NCBI RefSeq assembly: GCF_019492185.1
Contig: NZ_JAICCF010000001.1
Span: 1,736,001 to 1,800,000 of the forward strand
Direction: 5' to 3'
Length of the DNA: 64,000 nt
From: Chitinophaga rhizophila
GTDB lineage: Bacteria; Bacteroidota; Bacteroidia; Chitinophagales; Chitinophagaceae
Positions 38,013 through 44,763 of the stretch are shown one piece after another. Under the pieces are notes generated by a model. The model was not told where the DNA came from. It made no database searches and saw only the letters and a list, made by a program, of their open reading frames with translations. A program made the position numbers and the translations under genes. Positions within the stretch are counted from its first letter, which is position 1. Every line of letters starts with the position of its first letter.

Positions 38013-39038
38013 TTAAAGTTCATCCAGCAATTGCTTCAGTTCTGCGATAGGAACAGGCTGTGTCAGCGCTTTTCCTATTTCTTCGAGCAGCACAAAGTGA
38101 ATCGCATCTTTCTCACGCTTCTTATCCAGCTTGAAGAGGTTAAACACTTCTTCTTTATTGGATGTCAGCGTTACTGGCAACTGATAATCGTTGATGAGAC
38201 GTATTAACCTGTTGGTTTGTTCTACAGGTAAGCCTTTCAGTTTTTCAGATATTTTGGCAGCAGCCACCATGCCGATAGCTACCGCTTTACCATGAGCGAT
38301 GTTGTCGATCTTTTCAACTGCATGGCCGAGTGTATGACCGAAGTTAAGCCAGCGGCGGGAGCTGGTTTCAAATTCATCTTCCAGTACAACCCTGGTTTTC
38401 AGTTCTACAGAACGTTCAATCAGGTATTGCAGTACGGCCATATCGCGCTGCATGGCTTTATCACGGTTTTCTTCCAGGTAGGTGAACAGGCTGGCATCGA
38501 GGATGCATGCATACTTGATGATCTCAGCAAACCCGTTGTGCCATTCTTCTGCCGGCATTGTAAGCGGCAGTGAGTAATCAAACAGAATGAACTCGGGCTG
38601 GCGGATGGTACCCAGCATGTTCTTATGTTTACCATGGTTTATTCCGTTCTTGCCACCAATGGACGCATCCACCTGTGCCAGCAAGGTAGTAGGAACAAAA
38701 CCTACAGGCATTCCCCGCATGTAAATGCTGGCAGCATAACCTGTAAGATCGGTGGTCATTCCGCCACCGATGCCGACGAGCATAGTTTTACGGTCAGCCT
38801 CCAGTTCTATCAGACCATTAATGATCTGGTCAAGGACTTCACCGCTTTTATGCTCCTCTCCATCCGGGATCACCAGCTTTTTCCAGCCTGGCAGTTTATG
38901 CCCGTGGTGTTCGTCCACATTTTCATCCAGCACAAGTACAGTACGGGAAGGATCAGCATAATTGCCCAGCTGTAGCAGGCTGTCACCCAGATAGTATTTT
39001 GTATTACTATGCTGGAACTGGTAAGATAACGTTCTCAT
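38013..39038 (-). CDS. aroB: 3-dehydroquinate synthase
   Basis: 341 residues. NAD- and metal-dependent conversion of DAHP to dehydroquinate. Signatures visible: GGGMTTDLTGYAASIYMRG (NAD and phosphate binding), PTTLLAQVDASIGGKNGIN, NGFAEIIKYACI and LNFGHTLGHAVE, where the His residues and Glu ligate the metal. It begins 13 bases after the aroG-CM stop. Confidence 0.97.
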   Translation of the reverse strand: MRTLSYQFQHSNTKYYLGDSLLQLGNYADPSRTVLVLDENVDEHHGHKLPGWKKLVIPDGEEHKSGEVLDQIINGLIELEADRKTMLVGIGGGMTTDLTGYAASIYMRGMPVGFVPTTLLAQVDASIGGKNGINHGKHKNMLGTIRQPEFILFDYSLPLTMPAEEWHNGFAEIIKYACILDASLFTYLEENRDKAMQRDMAVLQYLIERSVELKTRVVLEDEFETSSRRWLNFGHTLGHAVEKIDNIAHGKAVAIGMVAAAKISEKLKGLPVEQTNRLIRLINDYQLPVTLTSNKEEVFNLFKLDKKREKDAIHFVLLEEIGKALTQPVPIAELKQLLDEL

Positions 39039-39051
39039 ATTTGTGTTGTAT

Positions 39052-40182
39052 CTATTTGTCTTCGTTCATCACTCTGTTCTGCCTGTTGATGGATTCCAGG
39101 TGTACTGCATCGAAGTATTTCAGGATGAAATCTTTAGTCAGGCCCAGTTTCTCACCTTTAGCGATACCACGCTCCAGGATCTCGTTCCAGCGGTTAGTCT
39201 GCAGGATCGTCACATTATTTTCTTTCTTGTACAGACCTATCTTTTCAGCGACTTTCATACGGTTGCCGAGCAGCAGCAGTATTTCATCATCGATCTGGTT
39301 GATCTGACCACGGAGTTTATCGAGAGCAGAGTTAAATTCTTTTTTATTGGTGTGCTCATGACGCCAGGTGATACCTTCCAAAATTTCTGCCAGTCTTTCA
39401 GGAGTAACCTGCTGTTTTGCATCGCTCCATGCTTTATCAGGATCAATATGAGATTCCAGCATCAGACCATCGTAATCCAGATCTACTGCTTCCTGTGCAA
39501 GTTCCTGCAGGATATCGCGGCGGCCGCCGATATGGCTTGGATCGCAGATGATAGGCAGTTCAGGCATACGGCGCTTCATTTCGATAGGCAGGTGCCACAT
39601 CGGTGCGTTACGGTATTCGGTATTGCCATAGCTGGAGAAACCACGGTGGATCAGACCAATTTTAGTGATGCCTGCATTGCGTACACGCTCTACAGCGCCG
39701 ATCCACAGTTCGAGGTCAGGGTTGATCGGGTTTTTGATCAGTACAGTTGTATCTACACCTTTCAGGGCGTCAGCAACTTCCTGTACAGAGAACGGGTTTA
39801 CAGTCGTACGTGCGCCAATCCACAGGATATCAACTTTATGCGCCAGTGCTTCTTCTACCTGTTTAGCGGTAGCTACTTCTACTGCCAGGGGAAGACCAGT
39901 CAGTTCTTTCGCTTTCTGCAACCAAGGTAAGCCCTGTACACCAATACCTTCAAAAGATCCCGGACGGGTACGTGGTTTCCAGATACCTGCGCGCAGTACA
40001 TCTACTTTACCAGTTTTAGCCAGTCTAAGGGCTGTATCAAGTACCTGTTCTTCGGTTTCTGCACTGCATGGACCGGAAATGATCAGCGGCTTCTTATCTG
40101 AAGTCGGATCGGAGAATTTAGTTTTTGCGAGAATCTGTTCCATCGTTTGACGCTTTGCAGACCATAGACGATAGTCGTCCAT
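39052..40182 (-). CDS. Bifunctional DAHP synthase (type I beta) and chorismate mutase
   Basis: 376 residues. Residues about 30-260 are DAHP synthase of the short I-beta group: ISGPCSAET, RAGIWKPRTRPGSFEGIG, KNPINPDL, RGFSSYGNTEYRNAP and ICDPSHIGGRR, with no N-terminal feedback-regulatory extension. Residues about 280-376 are an AroQ chorismate mutase helical domain (LRGQINQIDDEILLLLGNRMKVAEKIGLYKKENN). This C-terminal mutase fusion is known from Bacteroidota such as Porphyromonas, where the mutase domain confers prephenate inhibition. It joins the first and the branch-point step in one chain. An alternative ATG at 40143 would remove 13 residues. Confidence 0.95.
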   Translation of the reverse strand: MDDYRLWSAKRQTMEQILAKTKFSDPTSDKKPLIISGPCSAETEEQVLDTALRLAKTGKVDVLRAGIWKPRTRPGSFEGIGVQGLPWLQKAKELTGLPLAVEVATAKQVEEALAHKVDILWIGARTTVNPFSVQEVADALKGVDTTVLIKNPINPDLELWIGAVERVRNAGITKIGLIHRGFSSYGNTEYRNAPMWHLPIEMKRRMPELPIICDPSHIGGRRDILQELAQEAVDLDYDGLMLESHIDPDKAWSDAKQQVTPERLAEILEGITWRHEHTNKKEFNSALDKLRGQINQIDDEILLLLGNRMKVAEKIGLYKKENNVTILQTNRWNEILERGIAKGEKLGLTKDFILKYFDAVHLESINRQNRVMNEDK

Positions 40183-40223
40183 AATCCTGTTAATGTTTGT
40201 TTTCTTGTTTGTCCGACTATCGG

Positions 40224-41066
40224 CTATTTTAATATTTTCCTGATCTTGTTTGATTTCTGGATCAGCTTATAGAATGTTTCATAATCTTCACTATCCAGCA
40301 ACTGTCTCATCTGCTGTAACTGATGGATATGCTCATCCAGTACGTCCAGCACATTATTTCGGTTGTGTTTGAAGATAGGCACCCACATGTCAGGGGAGCT
40401 TTTTGCCAGCCTCACGGTTGATTCAAAACCACCGCTGGCCAGTTCAAAAATGCGGCCCTGTTCCTTTTCCTTTTCCAGCACAGTTAATGCGAGTGCGAAA
40501 GAGGTAATATGAGAGATATGTGATACATATGCTGTATGCAGGTCATGCTCAACACCATTCATATATACGAGGCGCATCTGTAGTTTGTCTACCATATTTT
40601 CAACAACTTCCAGGGCATCTTCATCGCTATTCTTCACATCACAAAGTACCATTGTTTTGTGAGTGAAGAGGTTTTTAATAGCAGCTTCGGGGCCGGAATA
40701 CTCCGTGCCGGCCATCGGGTGAGCCGCTACAAAGCGTCCTCTATTAGGATGACCGGCAACGAGTTGCAGAATTTTTTCTTTGGTAGAACCAACGTCCATG
40801 ATGACATGTTCAGGTCCTGCGTTATCAAGTATAGTTGGCAGTATCTGCAAGAGTGCATCCACCGGAATAGCCAGCACGATCAGCTTAGATCGCTGCATAG
40901 CATCTTTAAGGGAAGCACCTTCGTCAATGATCTTAAGTTCCTGCGCTTTCTGCAGGTTAGCTTCAAGCTGGTCTACCCCGAGTATCCAGTTAGCCACACC
41001 TTTCTCTTTCAGGCTGATAGCCAGTGAACCTCCTATTAATCCTGTTCCTACTATTGTTGCGATCAT
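40224..41066 (-). CDS. tyrA: Prephenate dehydrogenase
   Basis: 280 residues. Oxidises prephenate to 4-hydroxyphenylpyruvate on the Tyr branch. The N-terminal dinucleotide motif is GTGLIGGSLA (residues 7-16); the catalytic His region is YVSHISHITSFALAL and HPMAGTEYSGPEAA binds prephenate. It lacks a C-terminal ACT domain, so allosteric tyrosine control would have to come from elsewhere, which fits control at the operon's leaders. It begins five bases after the aminotransferase stop. Confidence 0.94.
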   Translation of the reverse strand: MIATIVGTGLIGGSLAISLKEKGVANWILGVDQLEANLQKAQELKIIDEGASLKDAMQRSKLIVLAIPVDALLQILPTILDNAGPEHVIMDVGSTKEKILQLVAGHPNRGRFVAAHPMAGTEYSGPEAAIKNLFTHKTMVLCDVKNSDEDALEVVENMVDKLQMRLVYMNGVEHDLHTAYVSHISHITSFALALTVLEKEKEQGRIFELASGGFESTVRLAKSSPDMWVPIFKHNRNNVLDVLDEHIHQLQQMRQLLDSEDYETFYKLIQKSNKIRKILK

Positions 41067-41071
41067 GACTG

Positions 41072-42238
41072 TTACTGCTTAAATTTCGTTTTTATTCTAT
41101 CCAGCACTTCCTCAAACACTTTTTCATCCTTACAGAGGCTTACCCTGATATAGCCATTGCCATTGCTACCAAAGATGCCACCGGGAGTGATGAATACCTG
41201 TGCTTTTTGCAGGATTTCGTCTGTCAGTTCAAATCCATCTTTTACACCTGCTGGTATCTTTGCCCAGACGAAAAGACCTACCTGATTTTTATCGAAAGTG
41301 CAGTTGAGCAGCTCAAGCAGTTCAAAGACTTTCTTACGGCGGCCTTCATAAATATCATTCAGTTCCGCATACCATTCAGGACCTAATTCCAGTGCTTTGA
41401 CAGCGGCCATCTGAAGCGGCTGAAACATACCAGAGTCCATATTACTTTTAAAACGCAGCACTTCATTGATCCATTCCTGTTTACCTACCAGCATACCTAC
41501 ACGCCAGCCGGCCATGTTAGAAGATTTGCTGAGGGAGTTCAGTTCAAGTACCACTTCTCTTGCGCCAGGCGTTTGTAAAAGGCTTTGTGGTTGCTTGTTA
41601 AGAATGAAGCTATATGGATTATCGTGACAGATTAAAATATTATGCTGTTGGGCAAATGAGATCAGTTTAGCAGCAAATGCTTCATTGAAGCGGGCACCTG
41701 TTGGCATATGCGGATAGTTCACCCACATCAGTTTTACTTTGCTCAGGTCTCTTTTTGCAAGCGCATCCAGGTCAGGCAGCCAACCGTTCTTTTCTTCCAG
41801 GTCATAATCAACTACGGTAGCGCCGCTCAGATTTACAGCAGAGCGGTAGGTAGGATAACCAGGATTGGGAACCAGCGCCTCATCTCCTTCCTGCAGGTAA
41901 GTCATGCAGATATGCATGATGCCTTCTTTAGAACCTATCAGTGGCAGCACTTCTTTCTCAGCATCCAGGGATACGCCATAAAAACGTTGGTACCAGTCAG
42001 CCATTGCCTTGCGGAGAGCAGGAATACCTTTGTAACCCTGGTAAGCGTGCGTATCAGGTTTCTGCGCATATTCATGCAATGCAGCAATAACAGATGGATG
42101 CGGGGGCAGATCGGGACTACCGATACCGAGGTTGATTACCTTGGCACCTGCCTTATTCATTTCGTCTATTTCCCGGAGTTTCCTGGAGAAGTAGTATTCT
42201 TCTGTTTGCTGCAACCTTTTTGCTACCTGTAAGTTCAT
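41072..42238 (-). CDS. Class I/II aminotransferase, probably for aromatic amino acids
   Basis: 388 residues, fold type I PLP enzyme. The Schiff-base lysine is K238 in ELNSLSKSSNMAGWR, with the phosphate-binding Arg eight residues on; NLGIGSPDLPPHPSV and the YQGYKGIPALRKAMADWY segment are typical of the LL-diaminopimelate/aspartate aminotransferase group. Its place between pheA and tyrA, with five bases to tyrA, makes final transamination of phenylpyruvate and hydroxyphenylpyruvate the likely job. The substrate is inferred from context. Confidence 0.9.
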   Translation of the reverse strand: MNLQVAKRLQQTEEYYFSRKLREIDEMNKAGAKVINLGIGSPDLPPHPSVIAALHEYAQKPDTHAYQGYKGIPALRKAMADWYQRFYGVSLDAEKEVLPLIGSKEGIMHICMTYLQEGDEALVPNPGYPTYRSAVNLSGATVVDYDLEEKNGWLPDLDALAKRDLSKVKLMWVNYPHMPTGARFNEAFAAKLISFAQQHNILICHDNPYSFILNKQPQSLLQTPGAREVVLELNSLSKSSNMAGWRVGMLVGKQEWINEVLRFKSNMDSGMFQPLQMAAVKALELGPEWYAELNDIYEGRRKKVFELLELLNCTFDKNQVGLFVWAKIPAGVKDGFELTDEILQKAQVFITPGGIFGSNGNGYIRVSLCKDEKVFEEVLDRIKTKFKQ

Positions 42239-42271
42239 AATACTTTGTTTTCCGCGTCCTGATGTATGTGA

Positions 42272-43096
42272 TTAATGAGTGTTTCCTTTCTGATAGATAC
42301 CTAATACTTTCAGGTCTTCTGTCAGCGGCTGAATTTTGCTGATACTTTTTTCAAAGTGGCTCAGATTTTCAAATTCAAAGTCAGCATGGAAGTAATAGTT
42401 CCATTCTTTAGCAGGCATTGGGAACGACTGAATTTTGCTCAGGTTGATTCCTGCCTGTGCTACCTGTGTAAGTACCTTGGCGAGACTTCCACGGTCATGA
42501 GACGTTTGGAAGTAAACGGAGGCTTTATTAGCATCCGGCGCAGGTGTTACTCCGTTGGGAGATATAACCAGGAAGCGGGTATAGTTGTTTTTTATCGTGT
42601 GGATATTCGGCGCGATGATATCGAGACCGTATATCTCTGCAGCCAGTTTACCAGCTATGGCCGCGGTACTTTTCAGTTTTTTCTGAGCAACATGTTTGGC
42701 ACTCAAGGCAGTATCTTCTGTTTCTACCAGTTTCATATGCGGATGCTTATCCAGAAATTCTGTACACTGGAGCAGTGCCATATGATGTGAATGTACTTCA
42801 CGTATATCCTCCAGGGTCTGGCCTGGTAAAACCATGAGGTGCTGTCTGATGTGCAGGTATACTTCACCGATTACATGCAGACCTGAGTTCTTCAGCAGTG
42901 AATAGTTAGGCAGAATGCTTCCGGCGATGGAATTTTCTATGGCCATTACTCCGGCGTCAGCATCTTTTTGTTTACTTACTTTTTTTACGAGTTCCGGAAA
43001 AGACGCGCAACATTCAATTTCTATTCCTTTCCCATAATAAGCCTCTGCCGCTATCTGATGAAAACATCCTTCAAAACCCTGGATTGCGATACGCAT
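42272..43096 (-). CDS. pheA: Prephenate dehydratase
   Basis: 274 residues. Converts prephenate to phenylpyruvate. Catalytic domain about residues 1-180, with IQGFEGCFHQIAAEAYYG (in place of the more usual GPxGTFSxxA), VMAIENSIAGSILPNYSLL and the essential NNYTRFLVI motif. The C-terminal ACT domain (about 190-274, SVYFQTSHDRGSLAKVLTQVAQAGINLSKIQSFP) binds Phe for feedback control; the usual ESRP Phe-site motif reads QSFP here, so inhibition may be altered. First structural gene of the aromatic operon, placed after two leader attenuators. Confidence 0.96.
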   Translation of the reverse strand: MRIAIQGFEGCFHQIAAEAYYGKGIEIECCASFPELVKKVSKQKDADAGVMAIENSIAGSILPNYSLLKNSGLHVIGEVYLHIRQHLMVLPGQTLEDIREVHSHHMALLQCTEFLDKHPHMKLVETEDTALSAKHVAQKKLKSTAAIAGKLAAEIYGLDIIAPNIHTIKNNYTRFLVISPNGVTPAPDANKASVYFQTSHDRGSLAKVLTQVAQAGINLSKIQSFPMPAKEWNYYFHADFEFENLSHFEKSISKIQPLTEDLKVLGIYQKGNTH

Positions 43097-43119
43097 TTTT
43101 TAATGTTTGATTTGGATTT

Positions 43120-43139
43120 GTAGTTGCTGTAGCAACTAC
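43120..43139 (-). ncRNA. Hairpin in the pheA 5' leader
   Basis: A 9-bp perfect inverted repeat GTAGTTGCT / AGCAACTAC with a 2-base spacer, 23 bases before the pheA start codon and after the second attenuator terminator. It may shape or protect the mRNA end near the ribosome site. No T-run. Confidence 0.55.
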
Positions 43140-43150
43140 CGTATAAAATG

Positions 43151-43179
43151 AAAAAGGGCCCCGGTTGAGCCGGGACCCT
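43151..43179 (-). terminator. Attenuator 2 terminator of the aromatic operon
   Basis: On the minus strand, 5' arm AGGGTCCCGG (43179-43170), loop CTCAA, 3' arm CCGGGGCCCT (43164-43155, one G-U pair), then T-run. The 5' arm can pair instead with CCGGGACTC at 43230-43222, just before the stop of the second leader peptide. Forming that pairing would destroy the terminator. Confidence 0.9.
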
Positions 43180-43213
43180 CTTTTTTTGCAGTTATTTTTT
43201 CTAAGTGCATTTG

Positions 43214-43294
43214 TTACAAAAGAGTCCCGGCCTTTACGACGTAAAAGAAGTAAAAGAAAAAGTAATAAGAATAAAGGCAGAAGCTGCGTAACAT
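43214..43294 (-). CDS. Second aromatic leader peptide (Phe/Tyr)
   Basis: 26 codons plus TAA. The encoded peptide starts MLRSFCLYS and then runs YYFFFYFFY before VVKAGTLL; 11 of 26 residues are Phe or Tyr (6 Phe, 5 Tyr). This is the composition of an attenuator leader for Phe/Tyr. The stop codon is 34 bases upstream of a terminator, and the codons just before it overlap the antiterminator strand. When charged tRNAs are plentiful, the ribosome reaches the stop and masks that strand, so the terminator forms; stalling on aromatic codons frees it. No database check was possible. Confidence 0.85.
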   Translation of the reverse strand: MLRSFCLYSYYFFFYFFYVVKAGTLL

Positions 43295-43317
43295 AAATGC
43301 TTATTGAATGTTGTCGG

Positions 43318-43349
43318 AAAAAAAGAAGGCCTCCCATCCGGGAGGCCTT
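43318..43349 (-). terminator. Attenuator 1 terminator of the aromatic operon
   Basis: On the minus strand, 5' arm AAGGCCTCCC (43349-43340), loop GGAT, 3' arm GGGAGGCCTT (43335-43326), then CTTTTTTT. The 5' arm can pair instead with GGGAGGTC at 43390-43383 (one U-G), which begins in the stop codon of the first leader. Confidence 0.92.
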
Positions 43350-43389
43350 TGCTAGTTTCTTTTATATTTCAGTACTACAAACGACCTCC

Positions 43390-43452
43390 CTATTTCTGGT
43401 ACCAGAAAAAGTAGAAACCATAAAAGTAACCAAAGGTTGTTTGCTGTATCAT
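43390..43452 (-). CDS. First aromatic leader peptide (Phe/Tyr/Trp)
   Basis: 20 codons plus TAG: MIQQTTFGYFYGFYFFWYQK. Ten of 20 residues are aromatic (5 Phe, 4 Tyr, 1 Trp), all in the last 14 codons. The ATG lies 18 bases downstream of a good promoter -7 box, and the stop is 40 bases upstream of an intrinsic terminator. The stop codon's last base and the seven bases after it can pair with the terminator's 5' arm. The layout is that of a classical ribosome-mediated attenuator. It is the first of two in series before pheA. Confidence 0.87.
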   Translation of the reverse strand: MIQQTTFGYFYGFYFFWYQK

Positions 43453-43470
43453 ATATGCTGTATTGCCTGA

Positions 43471-43501
43471 CAAAAATACATCACGATTTGAATTGTCCAA
43501 G
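43471..43501 (-). promoter_or_regulatory. Promoter of the aromatic operon
   Basis: On the minus strand, CTTG (43501-43498, three of four bases of TTTG), 19 bases, then TATTTTTG (43478-43471), a full -7 match. Transcription would start about 12 bases before the first leader's ATG. Confidence 0.8.
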
Positions 43502-43588
43502 CACCTTTACTAAAAATTATATTATTTCTAATAAAAGAGCATTTTTTAATTATTTTATTCAATAACTGATGTTAACTTGGCAGCATAA

Positions 43589-43624
43589 CAAAAAAAAACC
43601 GCTCTGTTCAGAAACAGAGCGGTT
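43589..43624 (-). terminator. Terminator of the small lipoprotein gene
   Basis: A 12-bp perfect stem (43597-43608 with 43613-43624), loop CAGA, followed on the minus strand by a long T-run (A8 on the plus strand). It separates the lipoprotein gene from the aromatic operon promoter. Confidence 0.92.
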
Positions 43625-43656
43625 ATATAAAAGCCTTTTATTTGCTTACCAGTTGA

Positions 43657-43872
43657 TTATTTTTTGGTAGAGTCAACAACAGCTTTAGCTGAATCTACTA
43701 CAGCAGCAGCAGAATCAACAGTAGCAGCAGCTGTATCTACAGTTGCAGCAGCTGAATCGATAGTAGCAGTAGCAGCTGTATCTTCAGCTGGAGTTTGGCT
43801 GTTACCACCGCAAGAAGCTGCAAATACACCCAGAGCTAAAGCTAAGAAACCAATTTTCAGAGCATTTTTCAT
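43657..43872 (-). CDS. Small repetitive lipoprotein
   Basis: 71 residues. Signal peptide with lipobox AASC (Cys at residue 21). The mature part is almost wholly Ala, Val, Asp, Ser and Thr in a seven-residue pattern (TIDSAAA, TVDTAAA, TVDSAAA, VVDSAKA), which suggests a long amphipathic helix or a trimeric coiled coil like Braun-type lipoproteins. Entericidin-like or coiled-coil spacer roles are both possible. Single gene with its own strong terminator and a palindrome upstream (43920-43940). Confidence 0.8.
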   Translation of the reverse strand: MKNALKIGFLALALGVFAASCGGNSQTPAEDTAATATIDSAAATVDTAAATVDSAAAVVDSAKAVVDSTKK

Positions 43873-43919
43873 TTTGACTATGTTTTAGGTTTTTTGAAAT
43901 ATTATTTACTCTTTATACC

Positions 43920-43940
43920 GGGTTAGAAAAAAGGTAACCC
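43920..43940 (-). promoter_or_regulatory. Palindrome upstream of the lipoprotein gene
   Basis: Inverted repeat GGGTTA-N9-TAACCC. The minus-strand arm reads GGGTTACC, the same octamer that appears in the palindrome at the start of the divergent sigma factor gene. It lies about 50 bases before the lipoprotein ATG. Confidence 0.5.
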
Positions 43941-44077
43941 ACTTTTTTAAAAATTTTTTTTCTCCTGTTATGGAGGGGTATTTCCGGCACTTTGGCAACA
44001 ACATCCTTATATGGGGTATCAAGTATATATGAAAGGGCCACCTTTAGAGTCATCTATCAGGCAGATGTTCTACTGTA

Positions 44078-44120
44078 TTTGGGATTTGGATTTTTTTTCT
44101 GCTACTTTGGGTTACCAAAG
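44078..44120 (+). promoter_or_regulatory. Promoter and palindrome of the ECF sigma gene
   Basis: TTTG at 44078-44081, 21 bases, then TACTTTG at 44103-44109 (one base short of TAnnTTTG). Overlapping its end is the perfect palindrome CTTTGG-GTTA-CCAAAG (44105-44120), near the expected transcription start, a natural place for a repressor or for autoregulation. Confidence 0.5.
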
Positions 44121-44140
44121 CCAATTAATCGTATTAATAA

Positions 44141-44722
44141 GTGAAGCATAATCAGAACATAGAACGGGATCGGGAATTACTGCTGGGACTTACCAGGAAT
44201 GATGACAGGGCGCTGGCTACCATCTATAAGGAGAACTATCCTTCGATATTAAGAATGGTTTTACAGTATAATGGGTCTGAAGATGACGCGAAAGATCTTT
44301 TCCAGGAGGCGATGATTGTATTATATGAGAAAGCCGGAAAAGGCGAGTTTGACCTTTACAGCAAGCTAAAAACTTATCTGTACGCTGTATGTCGTCATCT
44401 CTGGTTGAAAAAGTTGCAGACTGGAAGCTGGCAACTGGCACTTCCGGAGGAATTGGAAGAAGTGCTGCCTGCCGAAGAAACTGACTCTTTGGCAGAACAT
44501 GAGGAGAAAGACCAGCAGTTCAGAATTATGGAAAAGACAATGGGTGACATGGGAGAACCATGTAAAACCATCCTGGAAGATTATTACGTCAGGAAGATGT
44601 CAATGCAGGACATTGCTGAGAAATTTGGTTATACCAACTCAGAAAATGCTAAGAATCAGAAGTATAAGTGCCTGATGAGATTGAAGAAACTATTTTTTGA
44701 ACAATATAAATCTAAGACCTGA
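44141..44722 (+). CDS. ECF-type RNA polymerase sigma factor
   Basis: 193 residues with a GTG start (the first usable start codon of the frame). Region 2 is visible at residues 20-90 (RALATIYKENYPSILRMVLQYNGSEDDAKDLFQEAMIVLYEKAGKGEFDLYSKLKTYLYAVCRHLW) and region 4 at about 125-190 (CKTILEDYYVRKMSMQDIAEKFGYTNSENAKNQKYKCLMRLKK), the helix-turn-helix for the -35 element. It is followed after 41 bases by a membrane-bound putative anti-sigma factor with a protease domain, a regulatory pair in one transcription unit. The signal it responds to is unknown. Confidence 0.92.
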   Translation: MKHNQNIERDRELLLGLTRNDDRALATIYKENYPSILRMVLQYNGSEDDAKDLFQEAMIVLYEKAGKGEFDLYSKLKTYLYAVCRHLWLKKLQTGSWQLALPEELEEVLPAEETDSLAEHEEKDQQFRIMEKTMGDMGEPCKTILEDYYVRKMSMQDIAEKFGYTNSENAKNQKYKCLMRLKKLFFEQYKSKT

Positions 44723-44763
44723 CAGGTGTTACATCTGGCAGATCTGCAAAAGCGGTTACAGGG

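Noticed and set aside
39043..39930. A 295-codon open frame on the plus strand opposite aroG-CM
   Set aside because: Antisense to a well-supported enzyme gene; its composition is that of a reverse-complement shadow.
43071..43337. An 88-codon minus-strand frame running through the second leader and attenuator into pheA
   Set aside because: It reads a different frame across a T-run, a terminator and the start of pheA; the Phe/Tyr-rich leader and the terminator explain the region better.
43664..43888. A 74-codon Ala/Ser/Thr-rich plus-strand frame opposite the small lipoprotein gene
   Set aside because: It is the mirror of the repetitive lipoprotein; only the minus strand has a lipobox signal peptide and a terminator.
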